Positions 1 to 4,975 of a DNA stretch of 5,664 bases are shown here, in pieces; within the stretch, counting starts at the first letter, position 1, and each line of letters begins with the position of its first letter. The stretch is from Clostridiales bacterium (GTDB lineage: Bacteria > Bacillota > Sulfobacillia > UBA995 > UBA9673), in contig DPMO01000097.1 in NCBI GenBank assembly GCA_003541445.1, forward strand, positions 1 through 5,664, given 5' to 3'. The notes beneath the pieces were generated by a model. That model was not told where the DNA came from. It did no database searches and saw only the letters and a list, made by a program, of their open reading frames with translations. The translations under genes were made by a program, and so were the position numbers.

Positions 1-30
1 GCCCCGAGCCCCCCGTGTGAGGGGCGTCCG

Positions 31-57
31 GGAGGAATCGGCTCCCGGGAGGAGAAT
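31..57 (+). promoter_or_regulatory. candidate sigma-H-type promoter of spoVG
   Basis: The element reads GGAGGAATC at 31-39, fourteen bases, then GGAGAAT at 51-57. This fits the Bacillus sigma-H pattern RNAGGAWWW - N14 - RNNGAAT with one departure, the C at 39. From established knowledge, B. subtilis spoVG is a classic sigma-H target whose promoter also has 14 bases between AGGATTT and GAAT. The transcript would start near 64 and leave a leader of about 34 bases, which holds a small stem-loop (CCAGG 70-74 with CCTGG 80-84) just before the ribosome binding site. Both half-sites are purine-rich and resemble Shine-Dalgarno sequences, so chance is a real alternative. No sigma-A-like pair is visible in 1-97. 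Confidence 0.5.
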
Positions 58-97
58 GCTCCCACTCCCCCAGGCAATTCCTGGAAGAGGACGGTGG

Positions 98-385
98 ATG
101 AGCGTGAAGGTGACCGATGTCAGGGTGAGGCGGCTGAACCCCGAGGGGCGGATGAAGGCGGTGGCCTCCGTCACGCTCGACGGCGAGTTCGTGGTCCACG
201 ACGTGCGGGTCGTCGAAGGGCACAACGGGCTCTTCGTGGCCATGCCCAGCCGGAAGACGCCGGAGGGTGAGTTCAGGGACATCGCCCACCCCATAACCTC
301 CGAGGCCCGTGAGCGCATCCAGTCGGCCGTCCTGAAGGCCTACAGCGAGGCGCAGGCCCTCGCTCTGGAGGCCGCCGAGGCGTAG
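98..385 (+). CDS. spoVG: SpoVG, septation/sporulation regulator, nucleic-acid-binding
   Basis: The gene encodes 95 residues matching the SpoVG family over nearly the whole length. The start [13 protein letters not shown], the core FVVHDVRV (31-38), [19 protein letters not shown] (43-61) and AHPIT (63-67) are all family signatures. The last 15 or so residues are an Ala/Glu/Leu-rich tail after the conserved helix. SpoVG proteins are small cytoplasmic dimers that bind DNA or RNA and affect septation, sporulation, capsule or virulence genes, depending on species. The ATG at 98 is chosen because the family motif begins at once and AAGAGG (85-90) lies seven bases upstream. In-frame ATGs at 17 and 56 would add an unrelated N-terminus. 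It heads the conserved block that continues with glmU. The presence of spoVG does not by itself prove that the organism forms spores, since non-sporulating Bacillota keep it. Confidence 0.96.
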   Translation: MSVKVTDVRVRRLNPEGRMKAVASVTLDGEFVVHDVRVVEGHNGLFVAMPSRKTPEGEFRDIAHPITSEARERIQSAVLKAYSEAQALALEAAEA

Positions 386-415
386 CCCGGAGCGCTGAAG
401 CGGGCGCGGTTCGAT

Positions 416-440
416 GGCACCGGCACAGGCCGCCGGTGCC
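416..440 (+). terminator. perfect inverted repeat after spoVG, possible terminator
   Basis: GGCACCGGC (416-424) and GCCGGTGCC (432-440) form a perfect 9-bp stem with a 7-base loop, 30 bases after the spoVG stop. No T-run follows, so it is not a canonical intrinsic terminator. It could be a hairpin-only terminator of the kind proposed for high-G+C genomes, or an RNA 3' end stabiliser. Confidence 0.4.
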
Positions 441-452
441 CGTCCGAGGGAG

Positions 453-478
453 CAGCAAGAGGAGTCAGCAAGAGGATG
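453..478 (+). repeat. tandem duplicated 13-mer, purine-rich
   Basis: CAGCAAGAGGAGT (453-465) is followed directly by CAGCAAGAGGATG (466-478). Eleven bases are identical with a 13-base period. Each copy contains AGAGGA, which resembles a ribosome binding site, but only the two-codon frame ATG AGG TAG (476-484) follows. I see no gene that it serves. It may be a simple slippage duplication. Confidence 0.6.
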
Positions 479-495
479 AGGTAGAAGGCGGCGGG

Positions 496-528
496 CGCCC
501 CACCCCCGGTGCCGGCGGGGGTGGGGCG
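496..528 (+). terminator. 13-bp perfect hairpin between spoVG and glmU
   Basis: CGCCCCACCCCCG (496-508) is an exact reverse complement of 516-528, with a 7-base loop (509-515). This is the most stable hairpin visible in the window. It lies about 110 bases after spoVG and just upstream of the putative glmU promoter, a suitable place for a transcription stop between the two genes. There is no downstream T-run, so terminator is an inference. It is nearly symmetric and would form on either strand. Confidence 0.45.
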
Positions 529-555
529 GACCGCACGGCCCGCACCCTACGCAGG

Positions 556-582
556 GCAGGGTTTCCTCCGGCCGGACAGAAT
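556..582 (+). promoter_or_regulatory. candidate second sigma-H-type promoter, for glmU
   Basis: GCAGGGTTT (556-564), fourteen bases, then ACAGAAT (576-582). Compared with the sigma-H pattern RNAGGAWWW - N14 - RNNGAAT there is one mismatch, G for A at 561. Spacing is identical to the element before spoVG. A start near 589 would give a leader of about 48 bases to the glmU TTG. A 6-bp inverted repeat (GGCCGG 570-575, CCGGCC 591-596) flanks the -10 part. I see no good sigma-A hexamer pair here. Confidence 0.4.
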
Positions 583-636
583 ACATGCGACCGGCCTGAT
601 GCGTTCGACTAGCTGGGCGGACAGGGGAGGAGCGTC

Positions 637-2130
637 TTGCCGGCAAGGCCTCTCAAGGTCGCCATCCTGGCGGCCGGCCACGGAAAGCGGATGCGGTCCG
701 ACCTGCCCAAGGTCCTCCACCCGCTGGCGGGGCGGCCGATGGTCGGCTACGTCGTCGACACCGCTCGGGCTCTCGGGCCCGAGCGGATCGTCGTCGTGGT
801 GGGACACCGAGCGGAGGCGGTCAGGGCCTACCTCGGGGACCAGGTGACCTATGCCTTCCAGGAGCAGCAGCTCGGGACAGGACACGCCCTTCTCGCCGCC
901 GAGGAGGCCCTCGGCGGCGAGGAGGCGGACCTGGTCCTGCTGTACGGTGACACCCCCCTTCTCAGCGTGGAGACCCTGAGGAGCCTCGTCTCACGCCACC
1001 GCGCCGGGGAGGCGGCGGCCACGGTCCTCACCGCCGTCCTGGAGGACCCCACGGGCTACGGCCGTATCATCCGCGGCGCGGGGGGAGCCATCACGCGCAT
1101 CGTCGAGGAGGCCGACGCCACACCCGAGGAGAGGCAGACGAAAGAGGTCAACACCGGGGTCTACTGCTTCCGTCTCCCGGACGTCTTCCCCTACCTCAGA
1201 CGGCTGACGCGGGACAACAGGGCCGGAGAGCTCTACCTCGTGGACGTCATCGCCCTTCTCCTAGAGGACGGCCGGAGGGTGGAGACGGTGGCCGCGGCTG
1301 ACCCGGGTGAGGTCGAGGGAGTCAACACGAGGGCCCAGCTGGCCCGGGCCGAGCGTCTCAAGAGGGCGGCGATCCTCGAGGAGCTCATGGCCGGCGGGGT
1401 CACGGTCGTCGACCCGGCTTCGACCTTCGTCGACTGGGGGGTCGAGGTCGGACGGGACACGGTTCTCGAGCCCGGGACGCACCTCCGGGGGGCGACACGG
1501 GTCGGGTCCGGCTGCCGCATCGGCCCCTGGGCGGTCCTCGTCGACTCGACCGTGGCGGACGGGTGCCGGGTGTGGGTCTCGGTCGTGGAGAAGAGCGAGC
1601 TCCGCCGGGGGGCCAGCGTCGGGCCTTTCAGCCACCTGCGGCCGGGGAGCACCATCGGTGAGGAGGCCCGCATCGGCAATTTCGCCGAGGTCAAGAACTC
1701 GTCGGTCGGAGCCCGGGTCAAGATGCAGCATCACAGCTATGTCGGTGACGCCGACGTCGGGGACGGGGCCAACATCGGCGCCGGCGCGGTGGTGGTTAAC
1801 TACGACGGACTGACCAAACACCGGACCGTCATCGGTGAGGGGGCCTTCGTCGGCTGCAACACGAATCTCGTCGCTCCGGTCGTCATCGGTGACGGCGCCT
1901 ACACCGCGGCCGGCTCAACCGTGACCCACGACGTCCCCCCCGGCGCGCTCGGTGTGGCCCGGGCCAGGCAGAGGAATATCGAGGGGTGGGTCGAGAGGCG
2001 CCGGCCGGGCACCGTCTCGTCGTCGGCGGCCTCCAGGGCCCGCAGGAGGTCCGGGGGGTCGGGAGCCGCCCCTTCGGCCGGACCGGAGACCGGGGGCGAC
2101 GGGAACGGCACATCAGGGGGAGAGGGTTGA
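637..2130 (+). CDS. glmU: GlmU, bifunctional UDP-GlcNAc pyrophosphorylase / GlcN-1-P acetyltransferase
   Basis: GlmU makes UDP-N-acetylglucosamine in the cytoplasm in two steps: acetylation of glucosamine-1-phosphate with acetyl-CoA, then UTP-dependent uridylyl transfer. The N-terminal Rossmann domain (about 5-230) has the signature LAAGHGKRM (11-19) with LPK (23-25), QLGTGHA (78-84), YGDTPL (103-108, metal-binding Asp105), GYGRI (140-144), NTGVY (172-176) and Asn230. A linker leads to the left-handed beta-helix (about 255-450), built from hexapeptide repeats, with LRPG (Arg335), Lys353, catalytic His365 in QHHSYVGD, NIGAG (379-383), NYDG (388-391) and Lys394. Both active sites therefore look intact. 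The TTG start is supported by GGGGAGG (624-630) six bases upstream and by the signature beginning at residue 6; the next Met, 19, lies inside the nucleotide loop. At 497 residues it exceeds the usual 455 or so because of a Ser/Gly/Ala/Arg tail after 450. Confidence 0.97.
   Translation: MPARPLKVAILAAGHGKRMRSDLPKVLHPLAGRPMVGYVVDTARALGPERIVVVVGHRAEAVRAYLGDQVTYAFQEQQLGTGHALLAAEEALGGEEADLVLLYGDTPLLSVETLRSLVSRHRAGEAAATVLTAVLEDPTGYGRIIRGAGGAITRIVEEADATPEERQTKEVNTGVYCFRLPDVFPYLRRLTRDNRAGELYLVDVIALLLEDGRRVETVAAADPGEVEGVNTRAQLARAERLKRAAILEELMAGGVTVVDPASTFVDWGVEVGRDTVLEPGTHLRGATRVGSGCRIGPWAVLVDSTVADGCRVWVSVVEKSELRRGASVGPFSHLRPGSTIGEEARIGNFAEVKNSSVGARVKMQHHSYVGDADVGDGANIGAGAVVVNYDGLTKHRTVIGEGAFVGCNTNLVAPVVIGDGAYTAAGSTVTHDVPPGALGVARARQRNIEGWVERRRPGTVSSSAASRARRRSGGSGAAPSAGPETGGDGNGTSGGEG
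2115..2130 (+). promoter_or_regulatory. ribosome binding site and TTGA stop/start overlap of glmU and prs
   Basis: AGGGGG (2115-2120) lies six bases before TTG at 2127. The TTG shares three bases with the glmU stop TGA (2128-2130). Such an overlap fits translational coupling. The in-frame GTG at 2136 is less well spaced from this site, so TTG is preferred. Confidence 0.65.
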
Positions 2131-3086
2131 GTCCGGTGGGCAGGTTCGGGAGCGGCCAGCTCAAGATATTCACGGGCAACGCCAACGTGCCTCTGGCCGA
2201 GGAGATAGCCCGTCACCTCGGGCTCAGGGTCGGCGAGGGCGAGGTGTCCCGGTTCAAGAACGGGGAGATACAGGTCATCATCAACGAGAGCGTCCGGGGT
2301 GACGACGTCTTCGTCATCCAGCCGACGTGCTCGCCGCCCAACGACACCCTGATGGAACTCCTCATCCTGGTCGACGCCCTGCGGCGTGCGTCCGCCAGAC
2401 GGATAACCGCCGTGGTCCCGTTCTACGGCTACGCCCGACAGGACCGCAAGACGCGCGGGCGGGAGCCGATAACGGCCAAACTCGTGGCCAACCTCATCAC
2501 CGTCGCCGGGACCGACCGCGTCCTGACCATGGACCTCCATGCAGGCCAGATACAGGGCTTCTTCGACATCCCGGTCGACCACCTGACGGCTCTGCCCCTC
2601 CTGGCGGGATACATCGAGGCCAAGGGCCTCGAGAACATCATCATCGTCTCGCCGGACGTCGGAGGCACGACAAGGGCGAGGAACCTGGCCGACCGTCTCG
2701 GGGCTACCTTCGGCATCATCGAGAAGAGACATCCCAAGCCCGGAGAGTCCGAGGTCATGACGGTCATCGGGGACGTCCGGGGCCGGACGGCCGTGATCGT
2801 GGACGACATCGTCGACACCGGGGGGACGATCGCCAACGCCGCCCGGGCCCTCGTCGAGAGGGGGGCTGTGGCCGTCTACGCGTGCGGGACGCACCCCGTC
2901 TTCTCCGGGAAGGCCAAGGAGACCCTCCTCGGGGCCCCCATCGAGGAGATCGTTGTCACCGACACCATCCCGCTCGGGGAGACGTGGCCGGACGACCGCC
3001 TGAAGGTCCTGTCCGTGGCCCCTCTCCTGGCCGAGGCCATCCTCCGCATCCACGAGGACCTTTCCGTCAGCAAGATCTTCGAGTGA
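2127..3086 (+). CDS. prs: ribose-phosphate pyrophosphokinase (PRPP synthase)
   Basis: Prs transfers pyrophosphate from ATP to ribose-5-phosphate, giving PRPP for purine, pyrimidine, NAD, histidine and tryptophan synthesis. The 319-residue product has the normal class I length. Visible motifs are FTGNAN (15-20), FKNGEIQV (43-50), the flexible catalytic loop YGYARQDRKTRGREPITAK (100-118), the cation-binding DLHAGQIQGFF (136-146), SPDVGG (175-180), the EKR turn (199-201) and the PRPP-binding loop VIVDDIVDTGGTI (223-235). No key residue is missing. The chosen TTG overlaps the glmU stop and has a good ribosome binding site; it adds about ten residues (MSPVGRFGSG) before the conserved QLKIFTGNAN. 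The GTG at 2136 is an alternative start giving 316 residues. It is probably co-transcribed with glmU. Its last 20 bases overlap the end of the convergent amidohydrolase, and no terminator is seen at the junction. Confidence 0.97.
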   Translation: MSPVGRFGSGQLKIFTGNANVPLAEEIARHLGLRVGEGEVSRFKNGEIQVIINESVRGDDVFVIQPTCSPPNDTLMELLILVDALRRASARRITAVVPFYGYARQDRKTRGREPITAKLVANLITVAGTDRVLTMDLHAGQIQGFFDIPVDHLTALPLLAGYIEAKGLENIIIVSPDVGGTTRARNLADRLGATFGIIEKRHPKPGESEVMTVIGDVRGRTAVIVDDIVDTGGTIANAARALVERGAVAVYACGTHPVFSGKAKETLLGAPIEEIVVTDTIPLGETWPDDRLKVLSVAPLLAEAILRIHEDLSVSKIFE

Positions 3087-4008
3087 CCCCGGCGAGCCTC
3101 CTCGCGTTCCCCCCGAAGATGGCGGCGATGTCCTCGTCCCGCAGATTGAGCTGGTAGCACACCCGGAGCTGGTCCTGGAGATAGCGGTAGGCGAAGCCGC
3201 GGGGGAACCAGCTCGAGTCGGTCCCGAAGACGATGCGCTCGGGTCCGATGGTCTCGTAGGCCTTTCGGAACAGGTCCTCCAGGGACAGGGGATAGGGCAT
3301 CCAGCGGACCCACTGGTTCGAGCCTGAGGTGTCCACGTAGACGTTGGGGCAGCTCCAGCAGAGCTGGAGGACCTCACCCCAGTACCCGCTTCCGAAGTGC
3401 GGGATGATGAAGGGTATCTCAGGGTAGCGGGAGGCCACCGTGTAGAGGGTCAGCGGGTTGAGGCGCGGGTGGTGGACGAGGCCCCCCGCGTGCCCCAGGA
3501 GTCCGAAGTGGATGAGGACGGGCAGCCGCCGCGATGCGGCGTACTCCCAGACGGGCTCATAGGCCCTGTCCTCGAAGGGGCGCTGGACGAAGGGGGCGAT
3601 GAGCTTGTAGCCGACCAGGCCGAGCTCCTCGACGGCCCTCTTGAGTTCGTCGGCGGCGTCCGGGCTGTCGAGCGGGTGGTGGGCCATCCCGGCGAACTTG
3701 TCCGGGTGCCTCGCCACGACGGAGGCCAGGGTGTCGTTGTCCCGGCCGGTCACGAAGACGACGCGCTCGAGGCCGTAGCGGTCCACCTCCGCCGCCCAGC
3801 GGTCGGCCGCCTCCTCCACGGAGAGCGGGGGCCCTTGGACCCGGTCGGGTTCAGGGAAGTCCCACTCGCGCCGCATCCGTTGGGCCCGGCGCCGGGCGTA
3901 CTCGGCGGTGATCGGGTGGAGCTCGCGGCGCCAGCGGCCGACGGGGAAATGGGCGTGGAAATCGATGACGGGCGGCCTGTCGGCGCCGCCGGGGGCGGCC
4001 AGGGTCAA
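3067..4008 (-). CDS. amidohydrolase-family (amidohydrolase 2 / ACMSD-like) metal-dependent hydrolase
   Basis: The product is 313 residues and resembles the amidohydrolase-related TIM-barrel proteins. Metal-site motifs appear in order: IDFHAHF (His18, His20), GYKLIAPF (Lys135 at the strand-4 position), PVLIHFG (His167), FIIPHFG (His204) and IVFGTDSSWFPRG (Asp264). VYVDTSG (223-229) and IFGGNARRL near the end are also typical of the group. The family includes decarboxylases, hydratases and hydrolases, so the reaction and substrate cannot be named. There is no signal peptide or membrane segment, hence a cytoplasmic enzyme. The TTG start is forced: a TGA lies three codons upstream (4017-4015), no ATG or GTG occurs before the HxH motif, and GGGAG (4022-4018) lies nine bases before the start. 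It is antisense to its neighbours, converges on prs with a 20-base overlap and diverges from rplY. Composition resembles its neighbours. No clear sigma-A promoter is visible in its leader. Confidence 0.88.
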   Translation of the reverse strand: MTLAAPGGADRPPVIDFHAHFPVGRWRRELHPITAEYARRRAQRMRREWDFPEPDRVQGPPLSVEEAADRWAAEVDRYGLERVVFVTGRDNDTLASVVARHPDKFAGMAHHPLDSPDAADELKRAVEELGLVGYKLIAPFVQRPFEDRAYEPVWEYAASRRLPVLIHFGLLGHAGGLVHHPRLNPLTLYTVASRYPEIPFIIPHFGSGYWGEVLQLCWSCPNVYVDTSGSNQWVRWMPYPLSLEDLFRKAYETIGPERIVFGTDSSWFPRGFAYRYLQDQLRVCYQLNLRDEDIAAIFGGNARRLAGVTRRSC

Positions 4009-4036
4009 GACGGATCACTCCCGCGGGTCGAGGAGT

Positions 4037-4056
4037 CCCGCCGGGGTTCCGGCGGG
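4037..4056 (-). promoter_or_regulatory. stem-loop in the amidohydrolase leader
   Basis: CCCGCCGG (4037-4044) and CCGGCGGG (4049-4056) form a perfect 8-bp stem with a four-base loop, AACC on the minus strand. It ends about 28 bases before the amidohydrolase TTG and would be in its leader RNA. On the plus strand a T-run (4070-4074) lies 14 bases beyond the stem, too far for a standard terminator, and no plus-strand gene ends here. Function unknown. Confidence 0.4.
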
Positions 4057-4104
4057 CGTCGGTAGAGTGTTTTTCCTGGCGGTGACCGTTCCTGCTTGGA
4101 GCTG

Positions 4105-4115
4105 ACCGTCACGGT
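4105..4115. promoter_or_regulatory. short palindrome abutting the rplY -35 box
   Basis: ACCGT-C-ACGGT is a perfect 5+1+5 palindrome ending directly before TTGACA. Related TGACCGT / TGACGGT strings occur at 4083-4089 and 4164-4170. It could be an operator or activator site, but it is short and may be chance. Confidence 0.25.
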
Positions 4116-4144
4116 TTGACAGGTACGGGTGGTCGGGATAATAT
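4116..4144 (+). promoter_or_regulatory. sigma-A-type promoter of rplY
   Basis: A perfect -35 TTGACA (4116-4121) is followed by 17 bases and the -10 candidate TAATAT (4139-4144). GATAAT (4137-4142) with a 15-base spacer is the alternative reading. The local A+T island GATAATATTAA stands out sharply in this G+C-rich window. Transcription should start near 4151, giving a leader of about 70 bases with a hairpin around 4167-4186 (CGGTGGGG against CCCC-C-GCCG, loop TGT). This promoter uncouples rplY from prs, which the antisense gene separates. Confidence 0.8.
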
Positions 4145-4193
4145 TAACGCGTTCATTTCCGGGTGACGGTGGGGTGTCCCCCGCCGGCCCGGT

Positions 4194-4217
4194 CAGGGAG
4201 AGAGACAGGGAGAGAGA
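4194..4217 (+). repeat. tandem 12-mer doubling the rplY ribosome binding site
   Basis: CAGGGAGAGAGA occurs twice with no gap (4194-4205 and 4206-4217). Each copy carries AGGGAG, complementary to the 16S rRNA end. The second copy is correctly placed, with AGGGAG (4207-4212) eight bases before the GTG at 4221. The first is too distant for that start and may act as a standby site, or be a slippage product. Confidence 0.7.
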
Positions 4218-4220
4218 ACC

Positions 4221-4892
4221 GTGGAGTTGCTCAGCCTCAAGGCGAGTCCGCGCGTGCCGCAGAAGGGGGTCACCAAGCGGCTCCGGCGCGAGGGGTTCCT
4301 TCCCGTGGTCCTCTACGGGGGAGGCACGGAGAGCCGCCCGCTCAAGGTCGAGACGAAGGCTTTCGAGCGCATCCTGGCCGGCGCCGCGGGGCGGAACGCC
4401 CTGATCCGCCTCGAGATCGAGGGTGAGACCGCCGACGAGTCGCCGACGGTGATCATCCGCGACCTGCAGTCCGACCCTGTCCGCGGTCGCTACATCCACG
4501 CCGACCTCCAGCGGATATCGCTCAAGGAGAAGATGAGGACCCACGTCCGTCTGGTCGTGGTCGGCGAGGAGGCCGTGGCGAGGCGGGGTGGTATCGTCCA
4601 GCACCAGATGAGGGAGGTCGAGGTCGAGTGCCTGCCGACAGACCTCCCCGACCACATCACCGTGGACATCGGCGACAAGGAGATCGGCGACACCGTGACC
4701 TTGGGCGACCTCCCCGAGCCGGAGGGCGTGAGGTTCCTGGGTGACCCCGCTTCCGTCGTCGTGGCCGTCGTGCCTCCGAAGATGGTGGCTGGAGAGGAAG
4801 AAGAGGCGGAAGCGGCGGAGGAGGCCGCGGCGCCCGAGGGTGAAGGGGCCGAGACCGCGGAAGGTCGAGCGGAGCCGGCCTCCAAGGAGTAA
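4221..4892 (+). CDS. rplY: 50S ribosomal protein L25, TL5/CTC form
   Basis: The 223-residue product has the two-domain form of L25 (general stress protein Ctc in B. subtilis, TL5 in Thermus). The N-terminal 5S-rRNA-binding barrel (about 1-98) carries LRREGFLPVVLYG (21-33) and IIRDLQSDPVRGRYIHADLQ (78-97). The C-terminal CTC domain (about 100-186) contains RGGIVQHQMREVEVECLP (122-139), DIGDKEIGDTV (149-159) and VVAVVPP (180-186). A highly acidic, Glu/Ala-rich tail (191-223) follows. The protein binds 5S rRNA in the large subunit. GTG at 4221 is chosen because the domain starts there (MELLSLKASPR) and the ribosome binding site fits. It has its own promoter. In B. subtilis ctc is also under sigma-B, but I see no clear sigma-B element here. 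Confidence 0.95.
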   Translation: MELLSLKASPRVPQKGVTKRLRREGFLPVVLYGGGTESRPLKVETKAFERILAGAAGRNALIRLEIEGETADESPTVIIRDLQSDPVRGRYIHADLQRISLKEKMRTHVRLVVVGEEAVARRGGIVQHQMREVEVECLPTDLPDHITVDIGDKEIGDTVTLGDLPEPEGVRFLGDPASVVVAVVPPKMVAGEEEEAEAAEEAAAPEGEGAETAEGRAEPASKE

Positions 4893-4906
4893 CGGCAGAC
4901 GACACG

Positions 4907-4952
4907 AACAACCCACGAGGAGCGCGGCGTTCCGCTGCGCTCCTCGCTTGTT
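4907..4952 (+). terminator. intrinsic-terminator-like hairpin between rplY and pth
   Basis: CGAGGAGCGC (4916-4925) pairs perfectly with GCGCTCCTCG (4937-4946) around an 11-base loop. AACAA (4907-4911) can add pairs with TTGTT (4948-4952) across a small internal loop. The stem is followed by CTTGTTGG, modestly T-rich for this genome. It lies 24 bases after the rplY stop and about 24 bases before the pth ATG. It may end the rplY transcript or partly attenuate readthrough into pth, for which no separate promoter is visible. Confidence 0.6.
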
Positions 4953-4975
4953 GGTCGGGAGGGGGGTGCCGGACG

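Noticed and set aside
1..20. Possible end of an upstream gene: frame 3 reads PEPPV then TGA at 18-20.
   Set aside because: Six codons carry no recognisable motif. A gene such as purR or ridA would be expected upstream by synteny only, so it is not called.
17..97. N-terminal extension of SpoVG from ATG 17 or ATG 56.
   Set aside because: The added residues are Arg/Pro/Gly-rich and unlike SpoVG. ATG 98 has the family N-terminus and a good ribosome binding site. ATG 56 sits too close to GGAGGA.
476..484. Two-codon minigene ATG AGG TAG.
   Set aside because: It is too short to distinguish from chance, and its best ribosome binding site is 10-12 bases away.
386..636. Riboswitch or ribozyme (glmS-like) controlling glmU.
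   Set aside because: The spacer has simple hairpins only, and no known conserved core could be recognised. GlmU genes are not usual hosts for that ribozyme.
1986..2126. Upstream ATG start for prs inside glmU.
   Set aside because: It would add 47 Arg/Gly-rich residues from another frame of the GlmU tail. Prs family length and the ribosome binding site support TTG 2127.
1899..3377. Long minus-strand open frame of 492 codons across glmU and prs.
   Set aside because: It is the complement of well-supported genes, low in recognisable motifs, and a product of high G+C content.
4009..4147. Minus-strand sigma-A or sigma-H promoter for the amidohydrolase.
   Set aside because: AGGAAAA- and AGGAACG-like strings occur, but no GAAT follows at the right distance, and no TTGACA/TATAAT-like pair with acceptable spacing was found.
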